A stretch of DNA of 64,000 bases from CAVSRC01 sp963782045. Its GTDB lineage: Bacteria; Pseudomonadota; Alphaproteobacteria; Rhizobiales; Kaistiaceae. Shown here piece after piece: positions 17,100-24,641 of the stretch. The stretch lies in assembly GCA_963782045.1 (NCBI GenBank), contig CAWAIR010000037.1, positions 434,001-498,000 on the forward strand, written 5' to 3'. The position numbers and the translations under genes are program-made. Each line of letters opens with the position of its first letter. The stretch's first letter is position 1. A model generated the notes under the pieces. That model was given only the letters and a program-made list of their open reading frames with translations. It made no database searches and was not told the origin of the DNA.

Positions 17100-18815
17100 C
17101 TAGTTCTTCGCCACGTCCGGGCTCACCGGCATGATGAAGACCTGGCCGGGATAGATCCAATGCGGATTGCGGATCTGGTCCTTGTTGGCCTGATAGAGCG
17201 TCGACCAGCGGATGCCGCGCCCCCAGGTGGAACGGGCGATGCTCCACAGATTGTCGCCCTTCTTGATGATCACGGTCTGGACCGCGGGCAGTTGACCCGA
17301 GACGTCGGCGGTGACGGCAGCGCCGGTATCGCCAGAAGCCTTGAGATTGGCCACGTCGATGGTGCGATCGAACGGCACCTCGGCACGGGCGACCACCGTT
17401 CCGTCGGCAGGAGACACCTGATCGGCGCGCACCTGATAGCTGCCCGGCGCCACCTCGTGATGGACTTCGACCAGCCAGGTGCCCGACGGCGACGGCTTGG
17501 CCTCGCCGAGCGCCTCGTCGTTGAGATAGACGCGCACGGGCTGGTCGGTGGTGGCCGTGCCGGCGACATAGAGCGTGCCGGCGGTATCCGCCTCCACTGC
17601 CGACACGACGACCTCCGGCACCGGCGGGGCCGGCTTCGCCGGTTTCGCCGGCTCGGCGCCTGGCGCGGCCGCCGGCGCCTGCTCGGCGGTGGCCGCCGGC
17701 TGTGCAGCAGCCGGAGCGGTGGCTGGCGCCGCAGCGCCCGGCTGCTGCTCACCGGTGGCTTCGGCGGCTGGTTTCGTCGGCTCCGATGGCGCCGAGGGGC
17801 TTGCCGGCGCAGCCGCGGTCGGCGGTGGCTCGGCCGTGGCCACCTGCGGCCCGGCGGGCGCGGCCGGCGTTGCGCCCGGGGTGGCCGGCGTTGCGCCCGG
17901 CGCGGCCGAGGCTTCGCCCTTGGGCAGTTCGAACACGCGGCTCGGCTCGTTCGGCGAATTCAGCACGACCACGACGTCCTTCGAGCCGGCCTTCGGCACC
18001 TGCACCGCGACCCGCTGGTCGGAGAGCGTCGAGACCGCGCCGTCCCCGGAGGTGGTGCGGATGGCAAGATCGTGGGTGCCGGGCTTGAGCGCATTGTCGA
18101 GCGCCATCGCCCACTCGCCGCGATCGTTAGCGGTGGCGGTGGCGACGGCGGCGGCGCCGTCGAGCACCTCGACCTTGGAACCGGGCGCGGCCTGTCCGGC
18201 GACGACGGTTTGGCCGCTCGGCTCGACACGCACCACGTCGAAGGAGGGAACGACCGGCGTCTGTGCGGCCATGGCCGCGGCGGCTGGCTTCGCGGGTGCC
18301 ACGGCGGTGGGCGGCGGCTCGGCGGTGGCCATCTGCTGCGCCGGCGCGGGCGTTGCGCCCGGCGGTGTAGCACTTGCTTGGCCGGCCGGTGCCTCAGCGG
18401 CAGGCGCAGCGGCCATCTGGTTATCGGCACCGGATGCGGGTGCCATCTGATTGCCGGCGGCAGGCGCGGCGGCCATCTGGTTGTCGGCACTCGGCGCCGG
18501 CGCCATCTGATTGCCGGCGGCGGGCGCCGGCGGATTTGCCGCACTCTGCGCTGGCGCGCTGCCCGATTGGGCCGGCTGCGGATTATCGGGCGGGGCCGCC
18601 AGGCCGGTGTCGGCGGCGGCGCGCTGCTCGGCCGACGGCCCGCCGGCCGAGGCCTGCTGGTCCGCGGGCTGCGCCGGCGCCTCGGATGACACCGCGGGTG
18701 CGGAAGCCACAGTTTCCTTCGGCTGGCTGCGGTTCAGCTCGTAATAGGTGAGCCCACCAACCAGCAGGATGGCGACGATCAGAACGATGAAACCGCTCAG
18801 TCGGTTGGTCTTCAT
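17100..18815 (-). CDS. LysM-domain envelope protein with Ala/Pro-rich linker
   Basis: A 571-residue protein anchored by an N-terminal helix (FIVLIVAILLVGGLTYYEL, residues 9-27). A long Ala/Pro-rich linker (about 35-185) carries four 10-residue repeats. An Ig-like domain (about 188-290) follows, then a second Ala/Pro-rich linker (about 300-395), another beta-rich segment, and a C-terminal LysM domain (KKGDNLWSIARSTWGRG to YPGQVFIMP, about 510-565). LysM binds peptidoglycan, so the protein probably spans from membrane to cell wall. Such architectures recur in Hyphomicrobiales, but no function is proven. It is divergently transcribed from the LOG gene. Confidence 0.85.
   Translation of the reverse strand: MKTNRLSGFIVLIVAILLVGGLTYYELNRSQPKETVASAPAVSSEAPAQPADQQASAGGPSAEQRAAADTGLAAPPDNPQPAQSGSAPAQSAANPPAPAAGNQMAPAPSADNQMAAAPAAGNQMAPASGADNQMAAAPAAEAPAGQASATPPGATPAPAQQMATAEPPPTAVAPAKPAAAAMAAQTPVVPSFDVVRVEPSGQTVVAGQAAPGSKVEVLDGAAAVATATANDRGEWAMALDNALKPGTHDLAIRTTSGDGAVSTLSDQRVAVQVPKAGSKDVVVVLNSPNEPSRVFELPKGEASAAPGATPATPGATPAAPAGPQVATAEPPPTAAAPASPSAPSEPTKPAAEATGEQQPGAAAPATAPAAAQPAATAEQAPAAAPGAEPAKPAKPAPPVPEVVVSAVEADTAGTLYVAGTATTDQPVRVYLNDEALGEAKPSPSGTWLVEVHHEVAPGSYQVRADQVSPADGTVVARAEVPFDRTIDVANLKASGDTGAAVTADVSGQLPAVQTVIIKKGDNLWSIARSTWGRGIRWSTLYQANKDQIRNPHWIYPGQVFIMPVSPDVAKN
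18393..18512 (-). repeat. Four-copy 30-bp tandem repeat inside the LysM gene
   Basis: Encodes four 10-residue units starting NQMA (residues 102-141 of the LysM protein), arranged as two near-identical 60-bp double units. It lies in the disordered linker, so copy number can probably vary between strains by slippage. Confidence 0.8.
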
Positions 18816-18941
18816 TTGTCACCCGATAGGGCGGCGATCCGCCCGCGCAACTGTAGGACCCCCCTGCCGGAGCCACAAGGTTGGCCGTCACTCGCCCCGG
18901 GCGAGCTTGACGCGCTGCCTTGTGCGATGCAACACACGCTT

Positions 18942-19559
18942 ATGGCTGAATTGAGAAGCATTTGCGTCTATTGCGGTTCCAATGCCGGGGTTCGCGGGGA
19001 CTATGCCGCGACGGCGGAGGCACTTGGGCGCAGCATCGCCGAATCGGGCCTGCGCCTGGTCTATGGCGGCGGCGCGGTCGGCCTCATGGGCATCCTGGCA
19101 CGCGCCGCGATGGCGGCCGGGGGCCCGGTGACCGGCATCATTCCGCAGTTCCTCAAGGACCGCGAGCTGATGCTGCGCGAGGTCAACGACCTCATCGTCA
19201 CGGCCGACATGCACGAGCGCAAGCGGCTGATGTTCGACCGGTCGGACGCCTTCGTGGCGCTGCCCGGCGGCATCGGGACGCTGGAGGAAGTGGTCGAGAT
19301 GATGACCTGGGCGCAGCTCGACCAGCACGTCAAGCCGGTGCTGATCCTCAATCTCAACGGCTTCTACGATCCGCTGGTCGCGCTCTTCCAGCGCATGCGG
19401 GAAGAAGGCTTTCTCGCCAAGGAATTCGCCGGCAGCCGCGATCCCCTGCCGGTGATCTTCGTCGATACGGTCGAGGCGGTCATCCCCGCCATCCGGGCGC
19501 AACTTGCGCGCACGCCGCAGGTGGAGCTCGAAGCCGGCGACGGCGCGCGGTTGATGTGA
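18942..19559 (+). CDS. LOG family protein (nucleoside 5'-monophosphate phosphoribohydrolase-type)
   Basis: A 205-residue Rossmann-like protein of the TIGR00730/LOG family. It contains the lysine-decarboxylase-like motif PGGIGTLEE (108-116), the upstream block YGGGAVGLMG (41-50) and HERKRLMF (91-98). Family members cleave ribose phosphate from cytokinin or purine nucleotides; the bacterial role is mostly housekeeping or unknown. The old label lysine decarboxylase is misleading. ATG 18942 is chosen, with ATG 18927 as an alternative. It is divergent from the LysM gene. A REP pair lies 29 bases past the stop. Confidence 0.88.
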   Translation: MAELRSICVYCGSNAGVRGDYAATAEALGRSIAESGLRLVYGGGAVGLMGILARAAMAAGGPVTGIIPQFLKDRELMLREVNDLIVTADMHERKRLMFDRSDAFVALPGGIGTLEEVVEMMTWAQLDQHVKPVLILNLNGFYDPLVALFQRMREEGFLAKEFAGSRDPLPVIFVDTVEAVIPAIRAQLARTPQVELEAGDGARLM

Positions 19560-19588
19560 GTGCGGATTCCGACGAACTCGGGAAACGT

Positions 19589-19666
19589 CCCGGATTTCGC
19601 TTCGCTCCATCCGGGCTACAGCCCACCCTCGGTGGTAGCCCGCAAGGAGCGAAGCGCATTGCGGGG
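19589..19666. repeat. REP pair abutting the transposase stop codon
   Basis: Two REP units in inverted order: CCCGGATTTCGCTTCGCTCC to CCGGGCTAC at 19589-19619, and GTAGCCCGCAAGGAGCGAAG to GCGGGG at 19635-19666. The second ends directly at the stop codon of the RAYT gene. This is the canonical flanking arrangement of a RAYT-REP unit. Confidence 0.9.
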
Positions 19667-20203
19667 TCAAAAGACCGGCTCTCCCGTCGCCAAGCCGGAT
19701 TCAGAGACGTCGCCGCCCCAATCGACTGGCAATACGCCACGCCGTACATAGGCGTGGAAGGAAGAATATGGCCAGTCGCGGACCCGAGACACCAGGCCGT
19801 GGTGGACCGGGTTGAAGTGGATGTAGTCGACGTGGCGCTCGAAATCCCGGTCGTCACGCACTGTGTGCTCCCAGAGTCGGCGCTGCCATAGCGCATATTC
19901 CCCTTTCTGGTTCGGCTTGAGTTGCGCATCACGGTGCGCGACATGCCGGCTGAAAAGCCCCTTGATGCGCCGCCATCGCCCGGAGTAGTCGGCGTCGCCC
20001 TCCGTGAGCGTCAGGATCGCATGGATGTGTTCGGGTAGGATCACGATCGCTTCAATCGAAAACGGCCGCTCGCGACGGGTTGTCCGAAACGCCGTTCGCA
20101 AGGCACCAATCTCATCCACGAGCACATGCGAGCGGCGGTCGGCGAGCGTCACAGTGAAGAAGTAGGTGCCGCCGGCGAGCCGGTTTCTGCGATACCTGAC
20201 CAT
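19667..20203 (-). CDS. REP-associated tyrosine transposase (RAYT, Y1 transposase fold)
   Basis: A 178-residue HUH-type protein. The HUH pair is His59-Ile-His61 (VILPEHIHAILTL) and the probable catalytic tyrosine is Tyr127 in ERHVDYIHFNPVHHG. An N-terminal RRNRLAGGTYFFTVTLADRR matches RAYT proteins. RAYTs cut single-stranded REP DNA and are thought to spread REP elements. They are usually single copy and do not carry insertion-sequence ends. The gene is intact and framed by REP units on both sides, and the same REP type occurs elsewhere in the window. The start is ATG 20203. Confidence 0.93.
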   Translation of the reverse strand: MVRYRRNRLAGGTYFFTVTLADRRSHVLVDEIGALRTAFRTTRRERPFSIEAIVILPEHIHAILTLTEGDADYSGRWRRIKGLFSRHVAHRDAQLKPNQKGEYALWQRRLWEHTVRDDRDFERHVDYIHFNPVHHGLVSRVRDWPYSSFHAYVRRGVLPVDWGGDVSESGLATGEPVF

Positions 20204-20215
20204 GTCGAAGGATAT

Positions 20216-20246
20216 CCCGGATTTCGCTCCGCTCCATCCGGGCTAC
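20216..20246. repeat. Single REP unit upstream of the RAYT gene
   Basis: CCCGGATTTCGCTCCGCTCC to CCGGGCTAC, same orientation and nearly identical to 19589-19619. It lies 12 bases upstream of the RAYT start and just beyond the cimA stop at 20267. Confidence 0.9.
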
Positions 20247-20266
20247 GAACGGTTACAACGATCCCG

Positions 20267-21866
20267 TCACGCCGGCGCCACACCCGCCTTGAGCAGCTTG
20301 TAGACGATCGAATCGTAGAGCGCCTCGAACGAGGCATCGACGACGTTTTCCGAGACGCCGACGGTGAACCAGGAGTCGCCGGAAGAATCGCTCGAATTCG
20401 ATGAGCACGCGGGTGACCGCCTCGGTGCCGCCGTTGAGGATACGCACCTTGTAGTCGACCAGCTCGAGATCGGTGATGGCCGTGCGATAGCCGCCGAGGT
20501 CCTTGCGCAGCGCGCGGTCGAGCGCGTTGACCGGGCCGTTGCCTTCCGCCACGGTGAGCAGGCGTTCGCCGCCGACGCAGATTTTGACCACAGCCTCGGA
20601 GACGGTGACCAGCTTGCCGACGGCATTGTGGCGGCGCTCGACCGAGACGCGGAAGCCCTCGACGTCGAAATAGTCGGGAACGCTGCCCAGCACGCGCCGC
20701 GCCAGTAGCTCGAACGAGGCACCGGCGCCCTCGTAGGAGTAGCCGACCGCCTCGCGCTCCTTGACCTCGCGCAGGAGCTGATCGAGGCGCGGATCGTCCT
20801 TCTTCACCTCCAGCCCCATGCGGCCAAGCTCGGCCAGCAGGTTGGACTTGCCGCCCTGGTCCGAGACCAGGATGTGGCGACGATTGCCGACCGATTCGGG
20901 CTGGATGTGCTCGTAGGTCTTCGGGTCCTTGGCGATGGCCGAAGCGTGGATGCCGGCCTTGGTGGTGAACGCGCTGGCGCCGACATAGGGCGCCTGGCGG
21001 TTGGGGGCGCGGTTGAGAAGCTCGTCGAAGCGGTGGGCGAGCGCGGTCAGGCCCTGCAAGCCGTCCATGGAGACGCCGGTCTCGAAGCGATCGGCATAGG
21101 CGGGCTTCAGCAGCAGCGTCGGGATCAGCGACATCAGGCTGGCATTGCCGCAGCGCTCGCCGATGCCGTTGAGCGTGCCCTGGATCTGGCGGGCGCCGGC
21201 GCGCACGGCGGCCAGCGAATTGGCCACGGCCTGGTCGGTGTCGTTGTGGGCGTGGATGCCGATATGATCGCCGGGCACGGCCCTGGCGACCTCGGTGACG
21301 ATCGCCTCGACCTCCTCGGGAAGCGTGCCGCCATTGGTATCGCAAAGCACCACCCAGCGCGCGCCGGCCTCGTAGGCGCCCTGGACGCAGGCCACCGCAT
21401 AGGCCGGGTTGGCCTTGTAGCCGTCGAAGAAATGCTCGGCGTCGAGGAGCACCTCCCTCCCCGCCTCCTTCGCCGCGGTCACCGACTGGCGGATGCCTTC
21501 GAGGTTCTCCTCGTCGGTGGCGCCGAGCGCGACGCGGACGTGATAGTCCCAGGTCTTGGCGACGAAGCAGATGGCATCTGCCTCGGCCTCGATCAGGGCG
21601 CGCACGCCGGGATCGTTCGAGATGCTGACGCCGGCACGCTTGGTCATGCCGAAGGCGGTGAAGGCGGCGCGCTCCGTGCGCTTCCTCTCGAAGAAAGCGG
21701 TGTCGGTCGGGTTGGCGCCGGGATAGCCGCCCTCAACATAGTCGATGCCGAGCTCGTCGAGCAGCCCCGCGATCAGCACCTTGTCTTCGAGCGTGAAGTC
21801 GATGCCGTTCGTTTGCGCACCGTCACGCAAGGTGGTGTCGAACAGATACAGCCGTTCCTTAGCCAT
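20267..21866 (-). pseudogene. cimA: (R)-citramalate synthase, one frameshift near the C-terminus
   Basis: CimA condenses pyruvate and acetyl-CoA to citramalate, the threonine-independent entry to isoleucine. The protein of about 530 residues has the DRE-TIM motif (FDTTLRDGAQT), GIHAHNDTDQAVANSL, GTLNGIGERCGNA and the C-terminal LeuA regulatory domain (VLGSVPDYFDVEGFRV onward). Near 20398 one extra T breaks the frame; removing it restores IESSDSSGDSWFTVGVSENV and the natural end KLLKAGVAPA at 20267. As written, a frameshifted tail runs to 20253. The family also holds 2-isopropylmalate synthases; the overall layout favours CimA. ATG 21866 overlaps the leader stop (TGATG), and GAGGA lies eight bases upstream. 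It is the last gene of the chain of overlapping genes that begins with DUF559. Confidence 0.88.
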
Positions 21867-21985
21867 CAGACCGTTCCTCGGCGCGCGACGGTTTTTGTTT
21901 GTTCTGTTCGTCCTTGGCGCGATGCGCCTGCGGGCGGACGGACACGCAACGTCGTGTCGAAGAGATACAGACGCTCTTTACTCAT
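21866..21985 (-). CDS. 39-codon leader ORF duplicating the cimA N-terminus
   Basis: An ORF on the cimA strand that begins with MSKERLYLFDTTLR, matching the CimA start (MAKERLYLFDTTLR) at 13 of 14 residues, then diverges into an unrelated basic tail. Seven of the fourteen codons differ at the DNA level, and six of those changes are synonymous. Its ATG overlaps the stop of the upstream GFA gene (ATGA at 21982-21985) and its TGA overlaps the cimA ATG (TGATG). The cimA ribosome site lies inside it. It is either a relic of an older cimA start left by replacement or insertion, or a translated leader that couples GFA translation to cimA. I know of no described leader peptide of this kind. Confidence 0.6.
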   Translation of the reverse strand: MSKERLYLFDTTLRVRPPAGASRQGRTEQTKTVARRGTV

Positions 21986-22479
21986 GGCGTTTGCTCAGGC
22001 CGGAGAGGCCAGGCCTCCGTGTCGTGATCGGGGTGTTGGTGATTGGAGCGGGCGATGGCCGCCGCCTTCTCCGGCACGTCCTGCTCGGTGGTCTTGTCGC
22101 CGGGCAGTGTCGCCATCGCCTCGAAATAGGGGAGCCGCCCCTCGGTGCCGTATTGCGTGGCGGGCATTACTTTCGCCGGCGCGTCGAGCGAGCCGATGGA
22201 AACGGCAATGCGCGGGCTGTCGACATAGTGGAAGGTCAGCGGCGTGCCGCAGTTGCGGCAGAAACCGCGCTCGGTCTGGTCCGAGCTCTTGAAGATCGAC
22301 AGTGCCCCGCGGGTGATCTCGAACCTCTCGAGGAGCACGCCGGTGAGCGGCGCGAAGAAGGAGCCGAAGGCCTTCTGGCACATGCGGCAGTGGCAGATGT
22401 GCGGGTCGGTCGGCGGCTCATGGAGGCAATAGCGCACGGCGCCGCACTGGCAACCGCCGGTGAGACGGAACGCGGTCAT
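21982..22479 (-). CDS. GFA/CENP-V-type zinc protein, copy 1
   Basis: A 165-residue member of the GFA family (glutathione-dependent formaldehyde-activating enzyme-like). Zinc-binding cysteines are Cys10 and Cys12 (GGCQCGAVRY), Cys29, Cys31 and Cys34 (HICHCRMC), and Cys74 and Cys77 (FCRNCGTPL). Members bind one structural and one catalytic zinc. True formaldehyde-glutathione activity is proven for few of them. It ends with NHQHPDHDTEAWP, a motif shared by all three copies here. ATG 22479 overlaps the stop of copy 2 (ATGA), and its stop overlaps the leader ORF. It is closest to copy 2. Confidence 0.9.
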   Translation of the reverse strand: MTAFRLTGGCQCGAVRYCLHEPPTDPHICHCRMCQKAFGSFFAPLTGVLLERFEITRGALSIFKSSDQTERGFCRNCGTPLTFHYVDSPRIAVSIGSLDAPAKVMPATQYGTEGRLPYFEAMATLPGDKTTEQDVPEKAAAIARSNHQHPDHDTEAWPLRPEQTP

Positions 22480-22973
22480 TGCGGGCCCCTTGCGGCCGGC
22501 GGCCAGACGGCCGTGTCGTGGTCAGGGTGCTGGTGATTGCTGCTAGCGATCGCCGCCGCCTTCTCCGGCATGTCCTCTTCGGTGGTCTTCGAATTGCGCA
22601 GGCTCGCCAGAGCGGCAAAGTAGGGCAGCCGGCCCTCGACGCCGTACTGATACTCAGGGATGACCTTCGCCGGTTCGTCGAGGGAGCCGATCGACACGCA
22701 GATATCCGCGTCGTTGTCGTCCTGGATCGTCAGCGGCGTGCCGCAGGCGCGGCAGAAGCCACGCTCGGCGATGTCCGAGCTCTTGAAGATCGACAGCTCG
22801 CCGCGCGTGAACTCGAGGCTCGCGACGGACACGTGGAAGAGCGGCGCGAAGAACGAGCCGAAGGCCTTCTGGCACATGCGGCAGTGGCAGATGTGCGGGT
22901 TCACCGGCGGCTCATGCAGGGCGTAGCGCACGGCGCCACACTGGCAGCCGCCGGTCATGCGGAACGCGGTCAT
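22476..22973 (-). CDS. GFA/CENP-V-type zinc protein, copy 2
   Basis: A 165-residue paralog of copy 1 with cysteines at the same positions (10, 12, 29, 31, 34, 74, 77) and the same C-terminal HQHPDHDT motif. Identity with copy 1 is high around HICHCRMCQKAFGSFFAPL and LSIFKSSD. Differences cluster in residues 45-60 and 80-130, where the substrate pocket would lie. ATG 22973 is the GFA-type start (MTAFRMTGG) and overlaps the copy 3 stop (ATGA); a start at 23000 would run into copy 3. Tandem duplication is the simplest origin. Confidence 0.9.
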   Translation of the reverse strand: MTAFRMTGGCQCGAVRYALHEPPVNPHICHCRMCQKAFGSFFAPLFHVSVASLEFTRGELSIFKSSDIAERGFCRACGTPLTIQDDNDADICVSIGSLDEPAKVIPEYQYGVEGRLPYFAALASLRNSKTTEEDMPEKAAAIASSNHQHPDHDTAVWPPAARGPQ

Positions 22974-23452
22974 GACGGGAACCCTCCGTGTGGCGGCCAC
23001 GTCTCGGTGTCGTGGTCGGGATGCTGATGGCTGACGACGGCAGCCTTGAACGTTTCCGGTGCGGGCTCGGCAACGGGGTCGCGGAAGGGCAGCGCCGACA
23101 GGCCATCGACGAAGGACAGCTTGTCGGCGGGGTTCACCTGGATCGCCGGGGCGGCGCGCTCAGGCTGGTCGAAGGCGCCGATCGCCAGCTCGGTGCCGCC
23201 CTCATACTCGTAGGTGAGCGGCGTGCCGCAGTTTCCGCAGAAGCCGCGGCGCACCTTGTTCGAACTCTGGAAATACTTCGGTGCGCCGCGCGTCCACACG
23301 AGATCGTGGGCCGTGACCAGGGGCCCGAAGAAGGAGCCAAAGGCCTTCTGGCACATGCGGCAATGGCAGATCGACGCCGCGCCCGAGCATTCTCGGTGCG
23401 CGAAGCGCACGGCGCCGCACTGACAGCCGCCGGTCAGAGGCCCTTGGCTCAT
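22970..23452 (-). CDS. GFA/CENP-V-type zinc protein, copy 3 (diverged)
   Basis: A 160-residue paralog, the most different of the three. It keeps GGCQCGAVRF (Cys10, Cys12), ICHCRMCQKAFGSFFGPL (Cys29, Cys31, Cys34), FCGNCGTPL (Cys72, Cys75) and the C-terminal HQHPDHDTETWPP. The middle part (VWTRGAPKYFQSSNKVRRG) is close to typical single-copy GFA proteins, so copy 3 may be the ancestral form. ATG 23452 overlaps the VOC gene stop by ATGA. The function is probably detoxification of a small aldehyde or thiol adduct, but no reaction is proven. Confidence 0.9.
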   Translation of the reverse strand: MSQGPLTGGCQCGAVRFAHRECSGAASICHCRMCQKAFGSFFGPLVTAHDLVWTRGAPKYFQSSNKVRRGFCGNCGTPLTYEYEGGTELAIGAFDQPERAAPAIQVNPADKLSFVDGLSALPFRDPVAEPAPETFKAAVVSHQHPDHDTETWPPHGGFPS

Positions 23453-24087
23453 CGCTTGGTCTTCCGTCCGCGGCCGACCGGCTTGCGCACGACCTTCTTC
23501 GCCACTCTCTTCTTCGCCACCTTCTTCGCCGGCTTCTTCGCCGCAGCCTTCTTCGCCGCGACCTTCTTCCCGGCGACCTTCTTCCTGGCGGCCGCCTTGC
23601 GCGCTGTCTTCTTGGTCGTCTTCTTCGCCGCCTTCTTGGCCACCTTCTTGCGCCTCGGTGCCGCGGCCGCGCGCGCCGCCGCGTTCATCTCGGCCAGCGA
23701 AGAGTGGCAGACGGCTTCGATGTTGTGGCCGTCGGGGTCGAGCACGAAGGCGCCGTAATAATTGGCGTGGTAGTGCAGGCGCAGGCCGGGCGGGCCGTTG
23801 TCGACGCCGCCGGCTTCCATGGCCGCGGCATAGAACTCATCCACCTGTTCGCGCGTCTCGGCGCGGAAGGCGACGTGGACATGCGGCGCCGTCTTGTCGC
23901 CGGTGGTGATCCAGAAGAGCGGCTTGCCGGCGGCGCCGAGCCCGGCCATGGCGAAGGGACCAATGGTGCCCTCCGGGAACTCCATGACGATGCCGCCGCC
24001 GAGCGGCTTCAGCGCCGACACGTAGAAGGCCTTGGCGCGCTCGAAGTCCGATACGCTCAAGCCCATGTGGTCGATTTCAACAGTCAT
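23449..24087 (-). CDS. VOC (glyoxalase/dioxygenase fold) protein with lysine-rich histone-H1-like tail
   Basis: A 212-residue protein. Residues 1-125 are a VOC domain (MGLSVSDFERAKAFYVSALKPLGG; HVHVAFRAETREQVDEFY; YYGAFVLDPDGHNIEAVCH), as in glyoxalase I-like enzymes with metal ligands His, His and Glu. Residues about 140-212 are almost only Lys, Ala, Arg and Val in AKK/KKVA repeats, like histone H1 or AlgP-type DNA-binding tails. The fusion suggests a VOC enzyme tethered to nucleic acid, or a tail gained by repeat expansion. ATG 24087 overlaps the DUF559 stop (ATGA), and its stop overlaps GFA copy 3. It belongs to a coupled operon with probable aldehyde chemistry. Confidence 0.88.
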   Translation of the reverse strand: MTVEIDHMGLSVSDFERAKAFYVSALKPLGGGIVMEFPEGTIGPFAMAGLGAAGKPLFWITTGDKTAPHVHVAFRAETREQVDEFYAAAMEAGGVDNGPPGLRLHYHANYYGAFVLDPDGHNIEAVCHSSLAEMNAAARAAAAPRRKKVAKKAAKKTTKKTARKAAARKKVAGKKVAAKKAAAKKPAKKVAKKRVAKKVVRKPVGRGRKTKR

Positions 24088-24450
24088 TGCTTCGTCTCCC
24101 CGTACAATCGCGCCGCACTCAGCGCGGTGAGGATGTCGGCCCCAACGCCCTCCGCGTTGGTCAGGACATCGGAATTCCAATACCGCTTGACGCTGAAGCC
24201 TCGCGGCGAGCCAGTGGTCCCGCATCCGATCCGTGGCACTGTCGGCGTGCTGACCACCATCGACCTCGACGACAAGACGCGCCGGGTAGGAAGCGAAGTC
24301 GACGACATAGCGGCCGATCGGCACCTGCCGGCGGAACTTGGCGACGCGAAACGGCGGCTGCCTCAGCACTGCCCAGAGCTTCTCTTCGGCGTCGGTGGGG
24401 CGCTTGCGCAATGCACGGACGCGCTTCGTTTCGGTGGAAACATCACGCAT
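24084..24450 (-). pseudogene. DUF559 (Vsr/restriction-endonuclease-like) protein, one frameshift
   Basis: A small PD-(D/E)XK-fold protein. After ATG 24450 it reads RALRKRPTDAEEKLWAVLRQ, then FRRQVPIGRYVVDFASYPARL, then VVEVDGGQH, the usual DUF559 active-site region (Asp, Glu, and Asp of VDGGQH). Near 24213 an extra base breaks the frame. The natural C-terminus, GFSVKRYWNSDVLTNAEGV, continues in another frame to 24084. Family length is about 120 residues, as here after repair. Function is unknown; DUF559 genes are scattered in many genomes, sometimes near repeats. It overlaps the VOC start (ATGA). The longer upstream reading to 24645 is translated repeat and should be ignored. Confidence 0.8.
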
Positions 24451-24469
24451 CCTGCGCTTGGCCTTCGCC

Positions 24470-24634
24470 CCCTCACCCGGTGCGCTGCGCGCACCACCCT
24501 CTCCCGCGAGGGGAGAGGGTTTCGTGCCCCGAGCCCGCGCTGTGACTGTCGGCTCTTGCCGAGGAGCGGCGGCGTCCGGACCCTCTCCCTTGACGGGAGA
24601 GGGTGGCGAGGCTGCAGGCCGAGCCGGGTGAGGG
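24470..24634. repeat. Large intergenic inverted repeat
   Basis: Outer arms are CCCTCACCCGG at the left and CCGGGTGAGGG at the right. Two smaller inner palindromes sit within them (CCCTCTCCCGCGAGGGGAGAGGG and CCCTCTCCCTTGACGGGAGAGGG, given here as cores only). Such GGGAGAGGG palindromes are common between genes in Rhizobiales. It lies between cysS and the DUF559 operon and could act as a terminator or mRNA stabiliser. A lone related piece is near 61886. Confidence 0.75.
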
Positions 24635-24641
24635 TGAATAT

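Noticed and set aside
18393..18512. Regular repeat considered as a CRISPR array
   Set aside because: Units are contiguous, in frame, with no unique spacers and no cas genes.
16929..18689. 586-residue plus-strand ORF rich in Gly and Arg
   Set aside because: Shadow of the Ala/Pro-rich LysM gene on the opposite strand; no domain, and the minus-strand product has signal, Ig and LysM features.
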